Shown one piece after another: positions 8,909 to 19,204 of a DNA stretch of 64,000 nucleotides. A program made the translations under genes and the position numbers. Positions within the stretch are counted from its first letter, which is position 1, and the number at the start of each line of letters is the position of its first letter. The notes under the pieces are model-generated. The model made no database searches. It was not told the origin of the DNA and saw nothing but the letters and a program-made list of their open reading frames with translations. Origin of the DNA: Candidatus Sumerlaeota bacterium (GTDB taxonomy: Bacteria > Sumerlaeota > Sumerlaeia > JAFGJS01); contig JAFGJS010000075.1 of NCBI GenBank assembly GCA_016928995.1, positions 1 through 64,000 on the forward strand, given 5' to 3'.

Positions 8909-11900
8909 CTACCCCTTGTGCCAGCGCGGCTGCGCCACGCCGACCTCTTCGAGAAATTCCAATTTCAACTCCTGATGTTTCGTTCCCGGACGCAACAGAT
9001 TATCCACGGCGCCAAGAATCTGCGCGTCGATGTAATTGCGCAATTGAATCGCCTTGGCCGGGCAATCGGCCACGCAGCTGCCGCAGCCCATGCACACCGC
9101 GCTCTGAATTTCCGCCTTGTTGAATTCGTTCGGCCGCGGCGCCATGTACGCGCATACGTGAACGCACGTCATGCACGAAATGCACTTGTCCTGATCCACC
9201 CACGCCGTCTGCGCGCTCACGGGCATTTGCCTTTTCGAGAGGATCGAAGCCGCCCGCCCCGCCACGGCATTGGCCTGCGAAATTGTTTCGCTGATCGACT
9301 TGGGCGCGTGCGCCGTGCCGCAGAGGAACAAACCCTCGCTGGCGAAATCGACCGGACGCAGCTTGACGTGCGCCTCGAGGAAAAAGCCGTCGGCGTTAAG
9401 CGGAACACGCAGCAATTCCGACAACTCCTCCCGATCCGCGCGCGGAACCATCGGCGCGGCCAGCACGAGCAAATCCGGCTTAAGTTGCATCTCGCGCTTC
9501 AGCGACGGCTCATGCACGCTCAGCGAAAGCGCGCCGTTCACGCGGACTTCCGGCGGACGCTTCTCGTCGTAACGCATGAACAGCACGCCCTTCTCACGCG
9601 CCTCGCGATACTTCGCCTCACGGAAGCCGTAAGTGCGCATGTCGCGATACAGCACCACGATGCGCGCCTGAGGATAGCGCTCCTTCAACAGCAAAGCGTT
9701 CTTCACCGCCGTCGTGCAGCACACGCGGCTGCAATACGGCCGCTCCTCGTTGCGTTGCTCGACGCACTGGATCATCGCGATCGTCGCACTCGCAGGCAGT
9801 TCCAGGTCGTCCTTGGCGAGATGCTCGGAGAGCTCGAGTTGAGTCAGCACCTTGTCGCTCTGGCCGTAACCGTAGGATGTTGGCTTGTGCTCAGTGGCGC
9901 CCGTCGCCACAACCACGACGCCGTGCTCGATCTTGACCGGCTTCGGCGCGCCGTCCCCGGACTTATAGGAAACGATGCACGAATTGAAATCTCCGATATG
10001 GCCGTTGATCTCCGAAGCCTTCGAAGAGCGATAGACAAACACGCGCGGGTTGTCCTGCACCCGCGTGATAAGATCCTCGATACAAGCTCGCACGTCTCCG
10101 CCGTCAAGCGCCTTATGCACGCTGAGCGCGGTTCCGCCAAGTTCGTCGGATTTCTCGACAAGGTGCACGGTGAAGCCCTGATCGGCCAGCGCGAGCGCGG
10201 CGGTCATCCCCGCCACGCCGCCGCCAACGATAAGCGCGGCGTTCTTTACGGCAATCGTCGAGTCCTTGAGCGCGACAAGATTCGCCGCGCGGCCCGCCGT
10301 CATCCGCATCAGGTCGCAGGCCTTATTCGTGGCGCCTTCCGGATTGCCCGAATGCACCCACGAACATTGATCGCGGATGTTGGCCATCTCCAGCAGATAC
10401 GGATTCAGCCCTGCGTCGCGCAAGGTGTCGCGGAAAATCGGCTCATGCGTCCGCGGCGTGCAGGATGCGATCACCACGCGATTGAAACCATGCTCGATGA
10501 TCTTCGCTTTGATTTCATCCTGGCTGTCGTCGGAGCAGGTGTAGACCGCATGCCCTGCATAAACCACGTTGGGCAATTCCCGCGCAGCCTGCACCACGCG
10601 CTCAATATCCACCACCGACGCGATGTTGCTGCCGCAATGGCAAACGAATACGCCGATGCGCGGCGGTTCATCCGTCACGTCGCGGGCAGCCGGATAGTCT
10701 TTCGTGCGCACCATGCTGCCGCGCGCCGGGGCCAGCAGGGTCATCGCCTTGGCCGCCGCCGCGCTCGCCTGCATCACGGTGTCCGGAATGTCCTTCGGCT
10801 CCTGGAACGCGCCGCCGACGTAAACGCCCGGGCGCGATGTTTCAAGCGGCGACAACTCGGCGGTCGCGGCGAAGCCCCACTTGTTCAGCTCGACCGACAT
10901 GCGCTGGGCATGTTCCTGCAGACCCGCGCTGGGCTCCATACCAAGCGCCAGAACGATCATGTCGAACTCTTCATCAATCCGCTGCATTGTGTCCGGATCG
11001 ACGTAAGTCAGCTGCAAATTGCGCGTGCCGGGCATCTCATACGTGCGCGAAATGAACGAGCGTACATAGCGCACGCCCATCTTGTTCATCGCGCGATCGC
11101 AGTAACGGTCGAAGTCCTTCCCATACGCGCGCAAATCGAGGTAGAAAACCGTTATCTCGAGATCTGGCTCGTGTTCCTTAGCCAGGATCGCTTCCTTCGT
11201 CGTCGCCATGCAACAAATCGAAGAGCAATAATCATTGTCGCATCCCGCGTCGCGCGAACCGACGCATTGAATGAACGCGAGCCGCTTGGGCGTCTTGCCG
11301 TCCGAAGGCCGCACGATGTGTCCGCCCGTCGGACCGGAAGCGGAAAGGATGCGTTCGAACTGGACGTTCGTGACGACGTTCGGCGCGATGCCATAGCCGA
11401 ACTCGCCTCTTCGCGTGGCGTCGAACGCCTCGAAGCCGGGCGTGAGCAGCACAGCGCCGATCTTCAGTTCGAACGTCTTTTCCCGTTCTTCATGGTTAAT
11501 CGCGCCGGCCTTGCAAGCCTTAACGCAAAGCATGCACTCGGAACAACCCGCGCAATTCAGGCAGCGTCCAGCTTCGGCCCGCGCTTGTTCCGCGGTATAA
11601 GCTTTCTCAACCTCGGCGAAATCGCCGGTGCGTTGTGCGGCGTCCAATTCATCCGCGGCGATCCGGGGATTGCGGCCTCTGCGTTTCCGGATGTCCTTCA
11701 GACGCGCCAGGTCTTTCTCGGAAAGAGGATTCGGCCGGTCAGCCGGTTTCTTGACGCCCTCATCCAACGCCCGCCCAGCAAGATAATTGTCGATGGCTTT
11801 CGCAGCACGCTTGCCATGCGCGATGGCGTCGATCACGCTGGAAGGTCCGGCCACCACGTCGCCGCCGGCGAACACTCCCTGCTTCGATGTCGCCATCGTC

Positions 11901-13474
11901 AGCGCATCGGCTTCAATCGTGCCCCACTTTGACAAACCGAGTCCAAGCGCCTCGGCCATGCGCTTGTCAGCCGCCTGGCTCACCGCCGGAATCAGCGTGT
12001 CGGCCTCGATGCGGAACTCCGAGCCTTCAATCGGCACGGGGCGGCGGCGTCCGCTCGCGTCCGGCTCGCCCAGTTTCATGCGGATGCATTCGACTCCGGT
12101 CATGCGCCCGTTTTCCGCGATCACTTTCACCGGCGCGGCGAGATACTGAATGTCGATGCCTTCTTCCAGCGTCGCTTCGATCTCCACCGGATCGGCGGGC
12201 ATCTCTGCGCGCGTGCGGCGGTAGAGCATCGTCACTTCCTTCGCGCCTACGCGCAACGCCGTACGTGCGGCGTCCACGGCGGTGTTGCCGCCGCCGGCCA
12301 CCACGACGCGCTGGCCGATCCCGGTCGCCTCGCCCAGCGAATGCTTGCGCAGAAAATCCACGCCATGCACCACGCCCGTGCATTCCTCGCCGGGGATGTT
12401 GAGTTTCAGGCTCTCATGCGCGCCCGTCGAAATGAACATCGCGTCAAAATTGTTTTCGAGCTCCGCGACCGGAACATTGGCACCCACGCCCGCGTTCGTC
12501 TTGAACTCGACGCCCAGCGCGCGGATGGAATCAATGTCCCGCGCGAGAATATCCGCAGGCAAACGGTAATCCGGAATGCCGACCGCCAGCATGCCGCCCA
12601 GCACCGGAAGCGACTCGAACACGGTCGCCTGATGCCCGGCCAGCGCCAGCGAATGCGCCGCGGCGAGTCCGGCCGGACCTGATCCGACGATAGCCACGGA
12701 TTTGCCCGAAGGCTGAATGTCTTTGGGTGGATCGGCCGTTGGAAACTGGTCCATCGCGAAACGCTTCAAGCCGCGAATGTTAATCGGTTCATCGATCTCG
12801 CCGCGATTGCATTTCAGCTCGCACGGATGAAAACAGACGCGGCCGCAGATCGACGGCAGCGGATTGTCGCGGCGGATCACCTCGACGGCTTCCTCGAACC
12901 GGCCCGCGGCGATCAGCGCCACATACGCCTGCACGCTCGAATCAATCGGACAGCCCGAACTGCACGTGGCGCGGCCCGTCTTGCAGATTAAATTAGCGTT
13001 GGGCGCCGCCTGAGCGTAAAAGCGGTCGATCGCCTTGCGCGTTCCGATGCCCGCGTCGAACGGACTGCTCAATTCTACCGGACAGACACTGGTGCATTCG
13101 CCGCAGGCGGTGCACTTGGCCACGTCCACAAAGCGCGGACGCTGCCGCACCGTCGCCGTGAAGTTCCCCGCCTCGCCGTCGAGCTTCACCACGTCGGACA
13201 TGGTGAACACATCGATATTCATATCGCGCATGCACTCGACGAGCTTCGGCGAGATGATGCACGTCGCGCAGTCGCCGGTCGGGAACGTCTTGTCCAGCCG
13301 CGCCATGCCGCCGCCAACGGCGGGTTTTTCTTCGATGAGATAAACGCGAAAACCCGAAGCGGAAAGATCCAACGAAGCCTGAATCCCGGCCACGCCAGCG
13401 CCGCAAACGAGCACAGCGCCGCACATTTCCTTCGAATTGCCGTTCGATTTATTTTGATTGGATTCGAGATTCAT
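8909..13474 (-). CDS. hdrA: HdrA-like FAD/Fe-S protein with inserted GltD/NfnB-like module and a second HdrA-like half
   Basis: 1521 aa. VCGAGVAGIQASLDLS and VGGGVAGMTAALAL FAD sites, internal VAIVGSGPAGLAAAHSLALAGH plus VVVAGGGNTAVDAARTALRVGA (GltD-like), several CxxCxxCxxxC clusters. Confidence 0.88.
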   Translation of the reverse strand: MNLESNQNKSNGNSKEMCGAVLVCGAGVAGIQASLDLSASGFRVYLIEEKPAVGGGMARLDKTFPTGDCATCIISPKLVECMRDMNIDVFTMSDVVKLDGEAGNFTATVRQRPRFVDVAKCTACGECTSVCPVELSSPFDAGIGTRKAIDRFYAQAAPNANLICKTGRATCSSGCPIDSSVQAYVALIAAGRFEEAVEVIRRDNPLPSICGRVCFHPCELKCNRGEIDEPINIRGLKRFAMDQFPTADPPKDIQPSGKSVAIVGSGPAGLAAAHSLALAGHQATVFESLPVLGGMLAVGIPDYRLPADILARDIDSIRALGVEFKTNAGVGANVPVAELENNFDAMFISTGAHESLKLNIPGEECTGVVHGVDFLRKHSLGEATGIGQRVVVAGGGNTAVDAARTALRVGAKEVTMLYRRTRAEMPADPVEIEATLEEGIDIQYLAAPVKVIAENGRMTGVECIRMKLGEPDASGRRRPVPIEGSEFRIEADTLIPAVSQAADKRMAEALGLGLSKWGTIEADALTMATSKQGVFAGGDVVAGPSSVIDAIAHGKRAAKAIDNYLAGRALDEGVKKPADRPNPLSEKDLARLKDIRKRRGRNPRIAADELDAAQRTGDFAEVEKAYTAEQARAEAGRCLNCAGCSECMLCVKACKAGAINHEEREKTFELKIGAVLLTPGFEAFDATRRGEFGYGIAPNVVTNVQFERILSASGPTGGHIVRPSDGKTPKRLAFIQCVGSRDAGCDNDYCSSICCMATTKEAILAKEHEPDLEITVFYLDLRAYGKDFDRYCDRAMNKMGVRYVRSFISRTYEMPGTRNLQLTYVDPDTMQRIDEEFDMIVLALGMEPSAGLQEHAQRMSVELNKWGFAATAELSPLETSRPGVYVGGAFQEPKDIPDTVMQASAAAAKAMTLLAPARGSMVRTKDYPAARDVTDEPPRIGVFVCHCGSNIASVVDIERVVQAARELPNVVYAGHAVYTCSDDSQDEIKAKIIEHGFNRVVIASCTPRTHEPIFRDTLRDAGLNPYLLEMANIRDQCSWVHSGNPEGATNKACDLMRMTAGRAANLVALKDSTIAVKNAALIVGGGVAGMTAALALADQGFTVHLVEKSDELGGTALSVHKALDGGDVRACIEDLITRVQDNPRVFVYRSSKASEINGHIGDFNSCIVSYKSGDGAPKPVKIEHGVVVVATGATEHKPTSYGYGQSDKVLTQLELSEHLAKDDLELPASATIAMIQCVEQRNEERPYCSRVCCTTAVKNALLLKERYPQARIVVLYRDMRTYGFREAKYREAREKGVLFMRYDEKRPPEVRVNGALSLSVHEPSLKREMQLKPDLLVLAAPMVPRADREELSELLRVPLNADGFFLEAHVKLRPVDFASEGLFLCGTAHAPKSISETISQANAVAGRAASILSKRQMPVSAQTAWVDQDKCISCMTCVHVCAYMAPRPNEFNKAEIQSAVCMGCGSCVADCPAKAIQLRNYIDAQILGAVDNLLRPGTKHQELKLEFLEEVGVAQPRWHKG

Positions 13475-14370
13475 CGAGCCGCTCCTGCTTGCGCCGAACG
13501 ACGTTCGCCACTGGAAATCTTCTTGAGCACTGCGTTGGCGTTGATCGTCAGGGCGTTCAGTCCGAGATCATCCGGCTTAAGCCCCAGAGCCAGCCCCAGC
13601 AGCTGCGTGATGTAGAGAGCCGGAGTCGGCGGAAGCTTGCCATGCGCATTCGCATCGGCCTGACGCATATCGAGATTCATCTGGCAAAGCGGGCAGGCCA
13701 CGGCGATGCAATCGGCGCCCGCCTCGACTGCCATGGCCAACAGGCGATGCGACAGCCGGCCCACAATGTTCGCATTCGACAACGACAGGCTCGCGCCGCA
13801 ACATTCGGTTTTATACGGCCAATCGACCGGCTCGCCGCCGGCGGCATCGATCAGCTCATCCATGCACGTGGGATGCTCCGGATTGTCGAAAGCGACGACC
13901 TCGGGCGGCCGCGAGAGCAGGCACCCGTAATATGACGCTACGCGCAAACCGCTCAGCGGCTTGGAAATGCGGCTTCGCACTCGCTCCACGGTGTATTCAT
14001 TCACGAGCACATCGAGAACATGCCGGACCGGCGTCTCGCCCGCGTATGCGGCGCCGGTGATCGTTTTAACTCGCTCGCGTTCCTGCTCGTCGGTTTTGAC
14101 TTTGTGGTTCGCCGTGCGCAGCCGGGCATAGCATGAAGCGCAAGCCGCCATGACCTCCAGCCCCATCTCGCGCGCCTTCTGCAGATTCATCGCGGGCAGC
14201 GCCGTCGCCAGCGAAGCATTGGACGAATGCGCGGGCGTTGAGCCGCAGCAGGTCCAATCCGGAATATCCGTGAGTTCAATATCAAGCGCCTGGCACATCG
14301 CGCGAGTGGACTTGTCGAAATCCCACGCTGTCGATTCAAGGCTGCATCCGGGAAAGAACGCGTACTTCAT
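13471..14370 (-). CDS. hdrB: CoB-CoM heterodisulfide reductase subunit B-like
   Basis: Two CCG domains (DWTCCGSTPAH; TECCGASLSLSN...CPLCQMNLD). Confidence 0.88.
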   Translation of the reverse strand: MKYAFFPGCSLESTAWDFDKSTRAMCQALDIELTDIPDWTCCGSTPAHSSNASLATALPAMNLQKAREMGLEVMAACASCYARLRTANHKVKTDEQERERVKTITGAAYAGETPVRHVLDVLVNEYTVERVRSRISKPLSGLRVASYYGCLLSRPPEVVAFDNPEHPTCMDELIDAAGGEPVDWPYKTECCGASLSLSNANIVGRLSHRLLAMAVEAGADCIAVACPLCQMNLDMRQADANAHGKLPPTPALYITQLLGLALGLKPDDLGLNALTINANAVLKKISSGERRSAQAGAAR

Positions 14371-14930
14371 CGTTTCTTCTCCTCTTCATCGGCCCGTTTG
14401 AACGCCTCTCGCACTTCCTTGGCCGCGGCGGATGAATGATGCGGCAGGAAGGATAGTTTCCGCTTAGCCAGCATCGCAGGAACCTTGTCGACATCGGAAA
14501 AGAAATCGCGCGTACGCAGTTTATAGGCGGTCATCATGCCCAGTTCAAACACGCGGCCATGCCGCCGCACGCTCTTCAGGAAGGAGTCGTTGAATGTCCT
14601 GACCCGCTCATCGGGCGCCGCGGCCTTGCGTTCCACTGCAAGCATGCGCAGCGTGTCCATCACGCCCGCGATATCGATCTCCATCGGGCAACGCGTCGTG
14701 CACGCCTCGCACGAAGCGCAAAGCCAGATCGCTTTCGACGCCAGCGTCTCCTCGTCCAGCCCCAGCTGCACCATGCGCATCACCTGGCTGGAAAGCAGGT
14801 CCATCTCCGGCGCGATCGGGCACCCGGTCGAACATTTATGGCATTGCAGACACGCCCCGACCGGCGCGCCGCTGCGTCGCTCGACTTCTTCGAGAAACGC
14901 CGTATTCGTCCATTCGACTGCTTTTGTCAT
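14367..14930 (-). CDS. hdrC: Heterodisulfide reductase subunit C-like 4Fe-4S protein
   Basis: CLQCHKCSTGCP and CASCEACTTRCP, RxxFNDSFLKSVRRHGRVFE. Confidence 0.86.
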   Translation of the reverse strand: MTKAVEWTNTAFLEEVERRSGAPVGACLQCHKCSTGCPIAPEMDLLSSQVMRMVQLGLDEETLASKAIWLCASCEACTTRCPMEIDIAGVMDTLRMLAVERKAAAPDERVRTFNDSFLKSVRRHGRVFELGMMTAYKLRTRDFFSDVDKVPAMLAKRKLSFLPHHSSAAAKEVREAFKRADEEEKKR

Positions 14931-14966
14931 CGGTCTTGTCCTTCAAACATCGAAACTATCCGTTTC

Positions 14967-17651
14967 TTATTCCCCTAACGCCTCGAGCTCGGCCTCAAGC
15001 TCGGCGTCCTTGCGCGGCATCACCTTGCGATAAACCTCCGCGGGCTTGCGCAAAACTCCGTCCACGGTGAGCAAATCGCGCTCGATCTCAATCCCGAAGA
15101 GCCGCTCATTCTCACGCAGATAAGGCAGAATCAGTTTCCAATCCCTGGCCGCAAGCGGACGATACATCCCGCCATTGAGCTGATCGGTCACCAAAGTCTG
15201 ATGCGGATCGCGCACGTAAATCGCGCCGCCCGAAGCCAGCGACAACAGGTTTGAACCGGGATACGGCAACTCCAGCGGAACGACCTTGCCCTCCTCGTCG
15301 AAACGCACGCCGTTGACGATGGCGAAGCCGCCGCCGTTGTGCGGATCGCCCGCCATGAACGACTCGGCCAGAAAATCGAGCGCCGTGCCGTTGATGATCA
15401 CTCGCGGCTTGCCCACCGCGTTGATCATCGGGCGGCCGGCCGCGTTGCCCATCACGTAAAACACGCCGCCCTTGGCGCCATAGAGGAACGTCTGCCCCAC
15501 ATCGCCGTACACGACCAGTTTTCCGCGCTTCGCAATCTGGCACAGCTGATCCTGGGCGTTGCCGTGCATATGGACTTCAAGCCCGTCCATGCCCGAACCC
15601 AGGTAATCGCCCGCATTATCGTAGCAATCCACCAGCAAGCCGTCGGTCTGCGCGCCGAAGCCCGCCGCATGAAAACGCGTGCCGCGGCTGTTATAATGCA
15701 CAAAATGCCGCCAGCCGAGTTCATACGCCTTGACCGCAAGCATCGCGTCGCAATCCAAACCTTCCGGACTGAAACCGCGCGCGTCGATGAGGAGCGTGGC
15801 TTCGTCCTCCTGCGGTCCGCGCAGCGTTTCGCGCGAATCCCAATTGATCCGGCGATGCGTGATCGCTTTACTCGAACTCGCCGCTTTTGCATTGCTGAAC
15901 AGCGGCTGGCGATCAAAAATCGTCTGCAAGCCCTGCCGCAAGATCGTCAGGATGGAACTGTGCTTCTTGCCGCCGGTCGGATAGCAGCGATCCAGGCATA
16001 AAGTCAGCGTGTCGATTCCCATGCCGGGCGCACGTTCAGCGGTCTGCTTCACCGTCTCATCCACGAACAAACGAAGCCGGTCAAAGTCCATGGCGGCGGC
16101 CGCATCGCGAAAATAGCCGAAAAGCCCCTCGGCATTCTCAACGCTGACGAAGCGGGCGATCTCCTCCGCGTCCGGCGAAACATTAGAATTCACCGCAATC
16201 GAAAGGTTGCAACGCTTCTGCTCCGAACTCGTGGACACCGGCACGCCGAACTTGTCGGTGATATTCAGTTTATAATGGCCATTTGACGCCGCAGAGGCGA
16301 AGCCATTGCCATTCGGCGCGATGTTCATCAAGAACGCCCCGCCGTCGCTGTAGCTGCCGCCGCGCGCATTCCAATACCGGTCCGCAACGGGTGAAATGCG
16401 CGGCTCCTCGGCGGCCAAACTGGCCAGCGTCGCGTCGATCGCCTGTTTCTCCGAACAGATCAGCCCGATGGACACCTCGCCTTCCTGCACGGCGAAAACC
16501 TGCGGACGAAGCATCGCGGTGTCCGTGATGCCCAGCAGCTGAAAGCCCTGCGGACCCAGGTTGCGGGCGATGATGAAGAACCACGGCCCGTCCGGCGATC
16601 CGTGCATGTGCGACGCCTGAATCTGGCGATAGATGCGTTGCCTTTCAGTAGGCAGACGGTCGAAGTCCAGTTCGGTGGTCGGCGCCAGCGCCTCGATGAT
16701 GTACTCCAGCGGGTACTTGTAAACCCGGTTCATCAAGTCGAACAGCATCACGGAAACCTCGGTGTCCGTGAGGAACTGCGGAAACAGATTGCGCTGCGCC
16801 AGGTATTCGCACACCGAGTGATAGTTCGCAAAGTCGCCGTTATGCACCAGCGCCTCGTTCATCCCGATGAACGGATGGCACCCGCCCGGATGCCATACGC
16901 GTCCGCGAGTCGGGTAGCGCTGATGCGCGATCCAGACATGCGCCCGGGTGTCAGCCATGCAATAATACTGCACGACGGCCTCGGCGTAGCCCACGACCTT
17001 GAGGATTACGAGATTCTTCGCGTGCGAAAGCACAAAGGCCTGCTTTTCGCCCATCGAAGCGTAATATTTCTGATTCAGCCGCGTGGAATTCTGAAAAACG
17101 AACTCGTCCTCCAGTTCCGTCTGCGAAAGATGACCAAGCCCCTTCTCCTGCGCGAAGCGTTCGAGCGCATCGGATTTCACTCGCACGAAATAGCGCGCCA
17201 CGTCCGGCGGCTTCACTTCCAACAGCGGCACGTCGCGATAATCATCGACCGTCTCAAGTAAGCCCGCCTGGTCGATCTCGAAATACGGCTCGATGCAGGT
17301 CCGCTCCACTTCCTCGCGGACATTGGGATCGAGCAATGCGATCTGCAGAATGTAGTCCTCGTCCAGAACCTTGCGCGAAACGCCCATGTCTTCCGGCACA
17401 AGACCGCACGCCGCGATGCCGCCGCCCTTGCCGTTGCCGCGATTGCGCATCTGGATCGACGGCTCGTAAATATGCCGGCCGCCCACCGGAACCGTGCAGC
17501 AAAAGCCAGTCACGCCGCAGCCGCCTTCCGCCTCGGGCGATTTCGCGAACCACTCATCGTCCGACGGACGATATGCCGCGCGGGCCTGGCGATAAAGCTC
17601 GATCCGGTCTAAATTGGAACGGGAAGGATTGATGTATTTTTCAAGGTTCAT
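14967..17651 (-). CDS. Glutamate synthase-like protein: class II glutamine amidotransferase + GXGXG domain
   Basis: Start MNLEKYINPS at 17651 overlaps the upstream stop (ATGA). GGCGVTGF nucleophile region, HQRYPTRG...HPFIGMNEALVHNGDFANY, GXGXG repeats (GDYLGSGMDGLEVHMHGNAQDQ..., GAKGGVFYVMGNAAG). Confidence 0.87.
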   Translation of the reverse strand: MNLEKYINPSRSNLDRIELYRQARAAYRPSDDEWFAKSPEAEGGCGVTGFCCTVPVGGRHIYEPSIQMRNRGNGKGGGIAACGLVPEDMGVSRKVLDEDYILQIALLDPNVREEVERTCIEPYFEIDQAGLLETVDDYRDVPLLEVKPPDVARYFVRVKSDALERFAQEKGLGHLSQTELEDEFVFQNSTRLNQKYYASMGEKQAFVLSHAKNLVILKVVGYAEAVVQYYCMADTRAHVWIAHQRYPTRGRVWHPGGCHPFIGMNEALVHNGDFANYHSVCEYLAQRNLFPQFLTDTEVSVMLFDLMNRVYKYPLEYIIEALAPTTELDFDRLPTERQRIYRQIQASHMHGSPDGPWFFIIARNLGPQGFQLLGITDTAMLRPQVFAVQEGEVSIGLICSEKQAIDATLASLAAEEPRISPVADRYWNARGGSYSDGGAFLMNIAPNGNGFASAASNGHYKLNITDKFGVPVSTSSEQKRCNLSIAVNSNVSPDAEEIARFVSVENAEGLFGYFRDAAAAMDFDRLRLFVDETVKQTAERAPGMGIDTLTLCLDRCYPTGGKKHSSILTILRQGLQTIFDRQPLFSNAKAASSSKAITHRRINWDSRETLRGPQEDEATLLIDARGFSPEGLDCDAMLAVKAYELGWRHFVHYNSRGTRFHAAGFGAQTDGLLVDCYDNAGDYLGSGMDGLEVHMHGNAQDQLCQIAKRGKLVVYGDVGQTFLYGAKGGVFYVMGNAAGRPMINAVGKPRVIINGTALDFLAESFMAGDPHNGGGFAIVNGVRFDEEGKVVPLELPYPGSNLLSLASGGAIYVRDPHQTLVTDQLNGGMYRPLAARDWKLILPYLRENERLFGIEIERDLLTVDGVLRKPAEVYRKVMPRKDAELEAELEALGE

Positions 17652-19198
17652 TTTTCGTAATCCAAATGCGTCAGCAAGTCCGTCCGGCCGCGCAAAGCAG
17701 CGACCGAATCGAGCCCCAGGCGATACAGAATCCCCACGAGGATCTCGCGCCACGCGCTGTATAGATTGACCAGCCGCTGCGTGCTCCACTCAATGGTGAG
17801 CATCTCCAGCAATTCCGAATCCGTCGTCGCGATTCCGCGCGCGCATCCGCGTCCGCTCTCGCATCGGCCGCACCGGATGCAATCCAGCGCCACCAGCTCC
17901 GCCGTGCCGATCACGACGCCGTCCGCGCCCAGCGCGATGGCCTTGGCCACGTCCCACGGCGTGCGGATGCCGCCGCTGGCGATCACGGTGATTTCGTCGC
18001 GCACTCCTTCGTCCATCAGGAAGTTATGTACGCCGTTGATCGCGTACTCGATGGGCATGGCGATGTTCTTCTTGGCCACGTCCGGCGCCGCGCCCGTGCC
18101 GCCGTAGCTGCCGTCCATATGTACGATGTGCGCTCCGGCGCAATACACGCCGACCGCCACCATCTCCACGTCATTCGGCGTCGAGACCTTCGCCGAAAGC
18201 AGCGCCCGCGGATTGACGTGCGCGATCCAATCCAGATGTTTTTTGTGGTCCTCAATCGAATACACGCTATGGAACGGAAACGGCGAAAAGAGCGACGTGC
18301 CGACGACCGCCTCGCGCATCGCCGCCACGTCCGGCGTGTTCTTGTCGCCGAGTAGATGCCCGCCCAATCCCGGCTTGGCGCCCTGCGCATACTTGAACTC
18401 AACGATACGCGCCCGGCTGATCGTCTCCTCGCGCACACCGAACAGCCCCGTCGCCACCTGCGTGATCATATGATCGGCGTACGGAACGAACCTGTCGGGA
18501 TAGCCGCCCTCGCCGGTGCAGCTGAACGTGTTCCACGCCTTGGCCACGCGCGCCTTCGAAATCAGCGCGCGCAAATTCGTCGAACCGAACGACATGCCGC
18601 CGCCATACCACGGCACATCAATTTTAATCTTCTCACGCGGATCATTCTTCCGGCGATTCAGCAGCAGTTCCGTGGAAATATCCTCCGGACGCAGATCGCT
18701 CGGAGGCGAATCGGGAAAACAAAATCGCAGTTTATCAAAGCCCCCGCCTGATGCGCCGGTCTCGCTTTCCAGAAACGCCGACGGCTGCATGCCCGTTTCA
18801 GCCATGTGCCACGTGCTGGCGAGCAGATCCGGCGGCCAGCGGCAATCGCCCAACGTTTCATAAGCGGGATTCGCGCGAACCGAAAGCGCCCCCTGCGGAC
18901 ATGCCTCGACGCAATTGGGGCCGCTTTCCGTGCAATCGGGTCCGATGCAGCGATAGTCGAGCGGACGCAACGGCATGCGATAGCCTTGCGGCCGCAGATG
19001 AACATCATGCTCGCAAACCTCGACGCACTTGCCGCAGGCGATACACTTTGAGTCGCGATGCACGCTGAATTTGCCGACAGGGTTGCGGTAACGCGGCGCC
19101 GCCCGGCGTACCTCGCGCGAAACAGCGGCATAGTCGAACGCGGATTGGCCCTCGATTTCCTGCTCTTGCGTTATGTCTTCTCTGGCGATCGCGCACAT
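17648..19198 (-). CDS. Glutamate synthase FMN-domain protein with N-terminal ferredoxin (canonical copy)
   Basis: CIACGKCVEVCEHDV, CTGEGGYP, AQGAKPGLGGHL, DGSYGGTGAAP, CIRCGRCESGRGCARGI. Confidence 0.88.
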   Translation of the reverse strand: MCAIAREDITQEQEIEGQSAFDYAAVSREVRRAAPRYRNPVGKFSVHRDSKCIACGKCVEVCEHDVHLRPQGYRMPLRPLDYRCIGPDCTESGPNCVEACPQGALSVRANPAYETLGDCRWPPDLLASTWHMAETGMQPSAFLESETGASGGGFDKLRFCFPDSPPSDLRPEDISTELLLNRRKNDPREKIKIDVPWYGGGMSFGSTNLRALISKARVAKAWNTFSCTGEGGYPDRFVPYADHMITQVATGLFGVREETISRARIVEFKYAQGAKPGLGGHLLGDKNTPDVAAMREAVVGTSLFSPFPFHSVYSIEDHKKHLDWIAHVNPRALLSAKVSTPNDVEMVAVGVYCAGAHIVHMDGSYGGTGAAPDVAKKNIAMPIEYAINGVHNFLMDEGVRDEITVIASGGIRTPWDVAKAIALGADGVVIGTAELVALDCIRCGRCESGRGCARGIATTDSELLEMLTIEWSTQRLVNLYSAWREILVGILYRLGLDSVAALRGRTDLLTHLDYEK

Positions 19199-19204
19199 GG
19201 TCGA

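Noticed and set aside
8417-11932. 1171-aa plus-strand ORF opposite hdrA
   Set aside because: Low-complexity His/Arg/Ala composition typical of antisense frames in GC-rich genes. The opposite strand encodes a clear HdrA protein.
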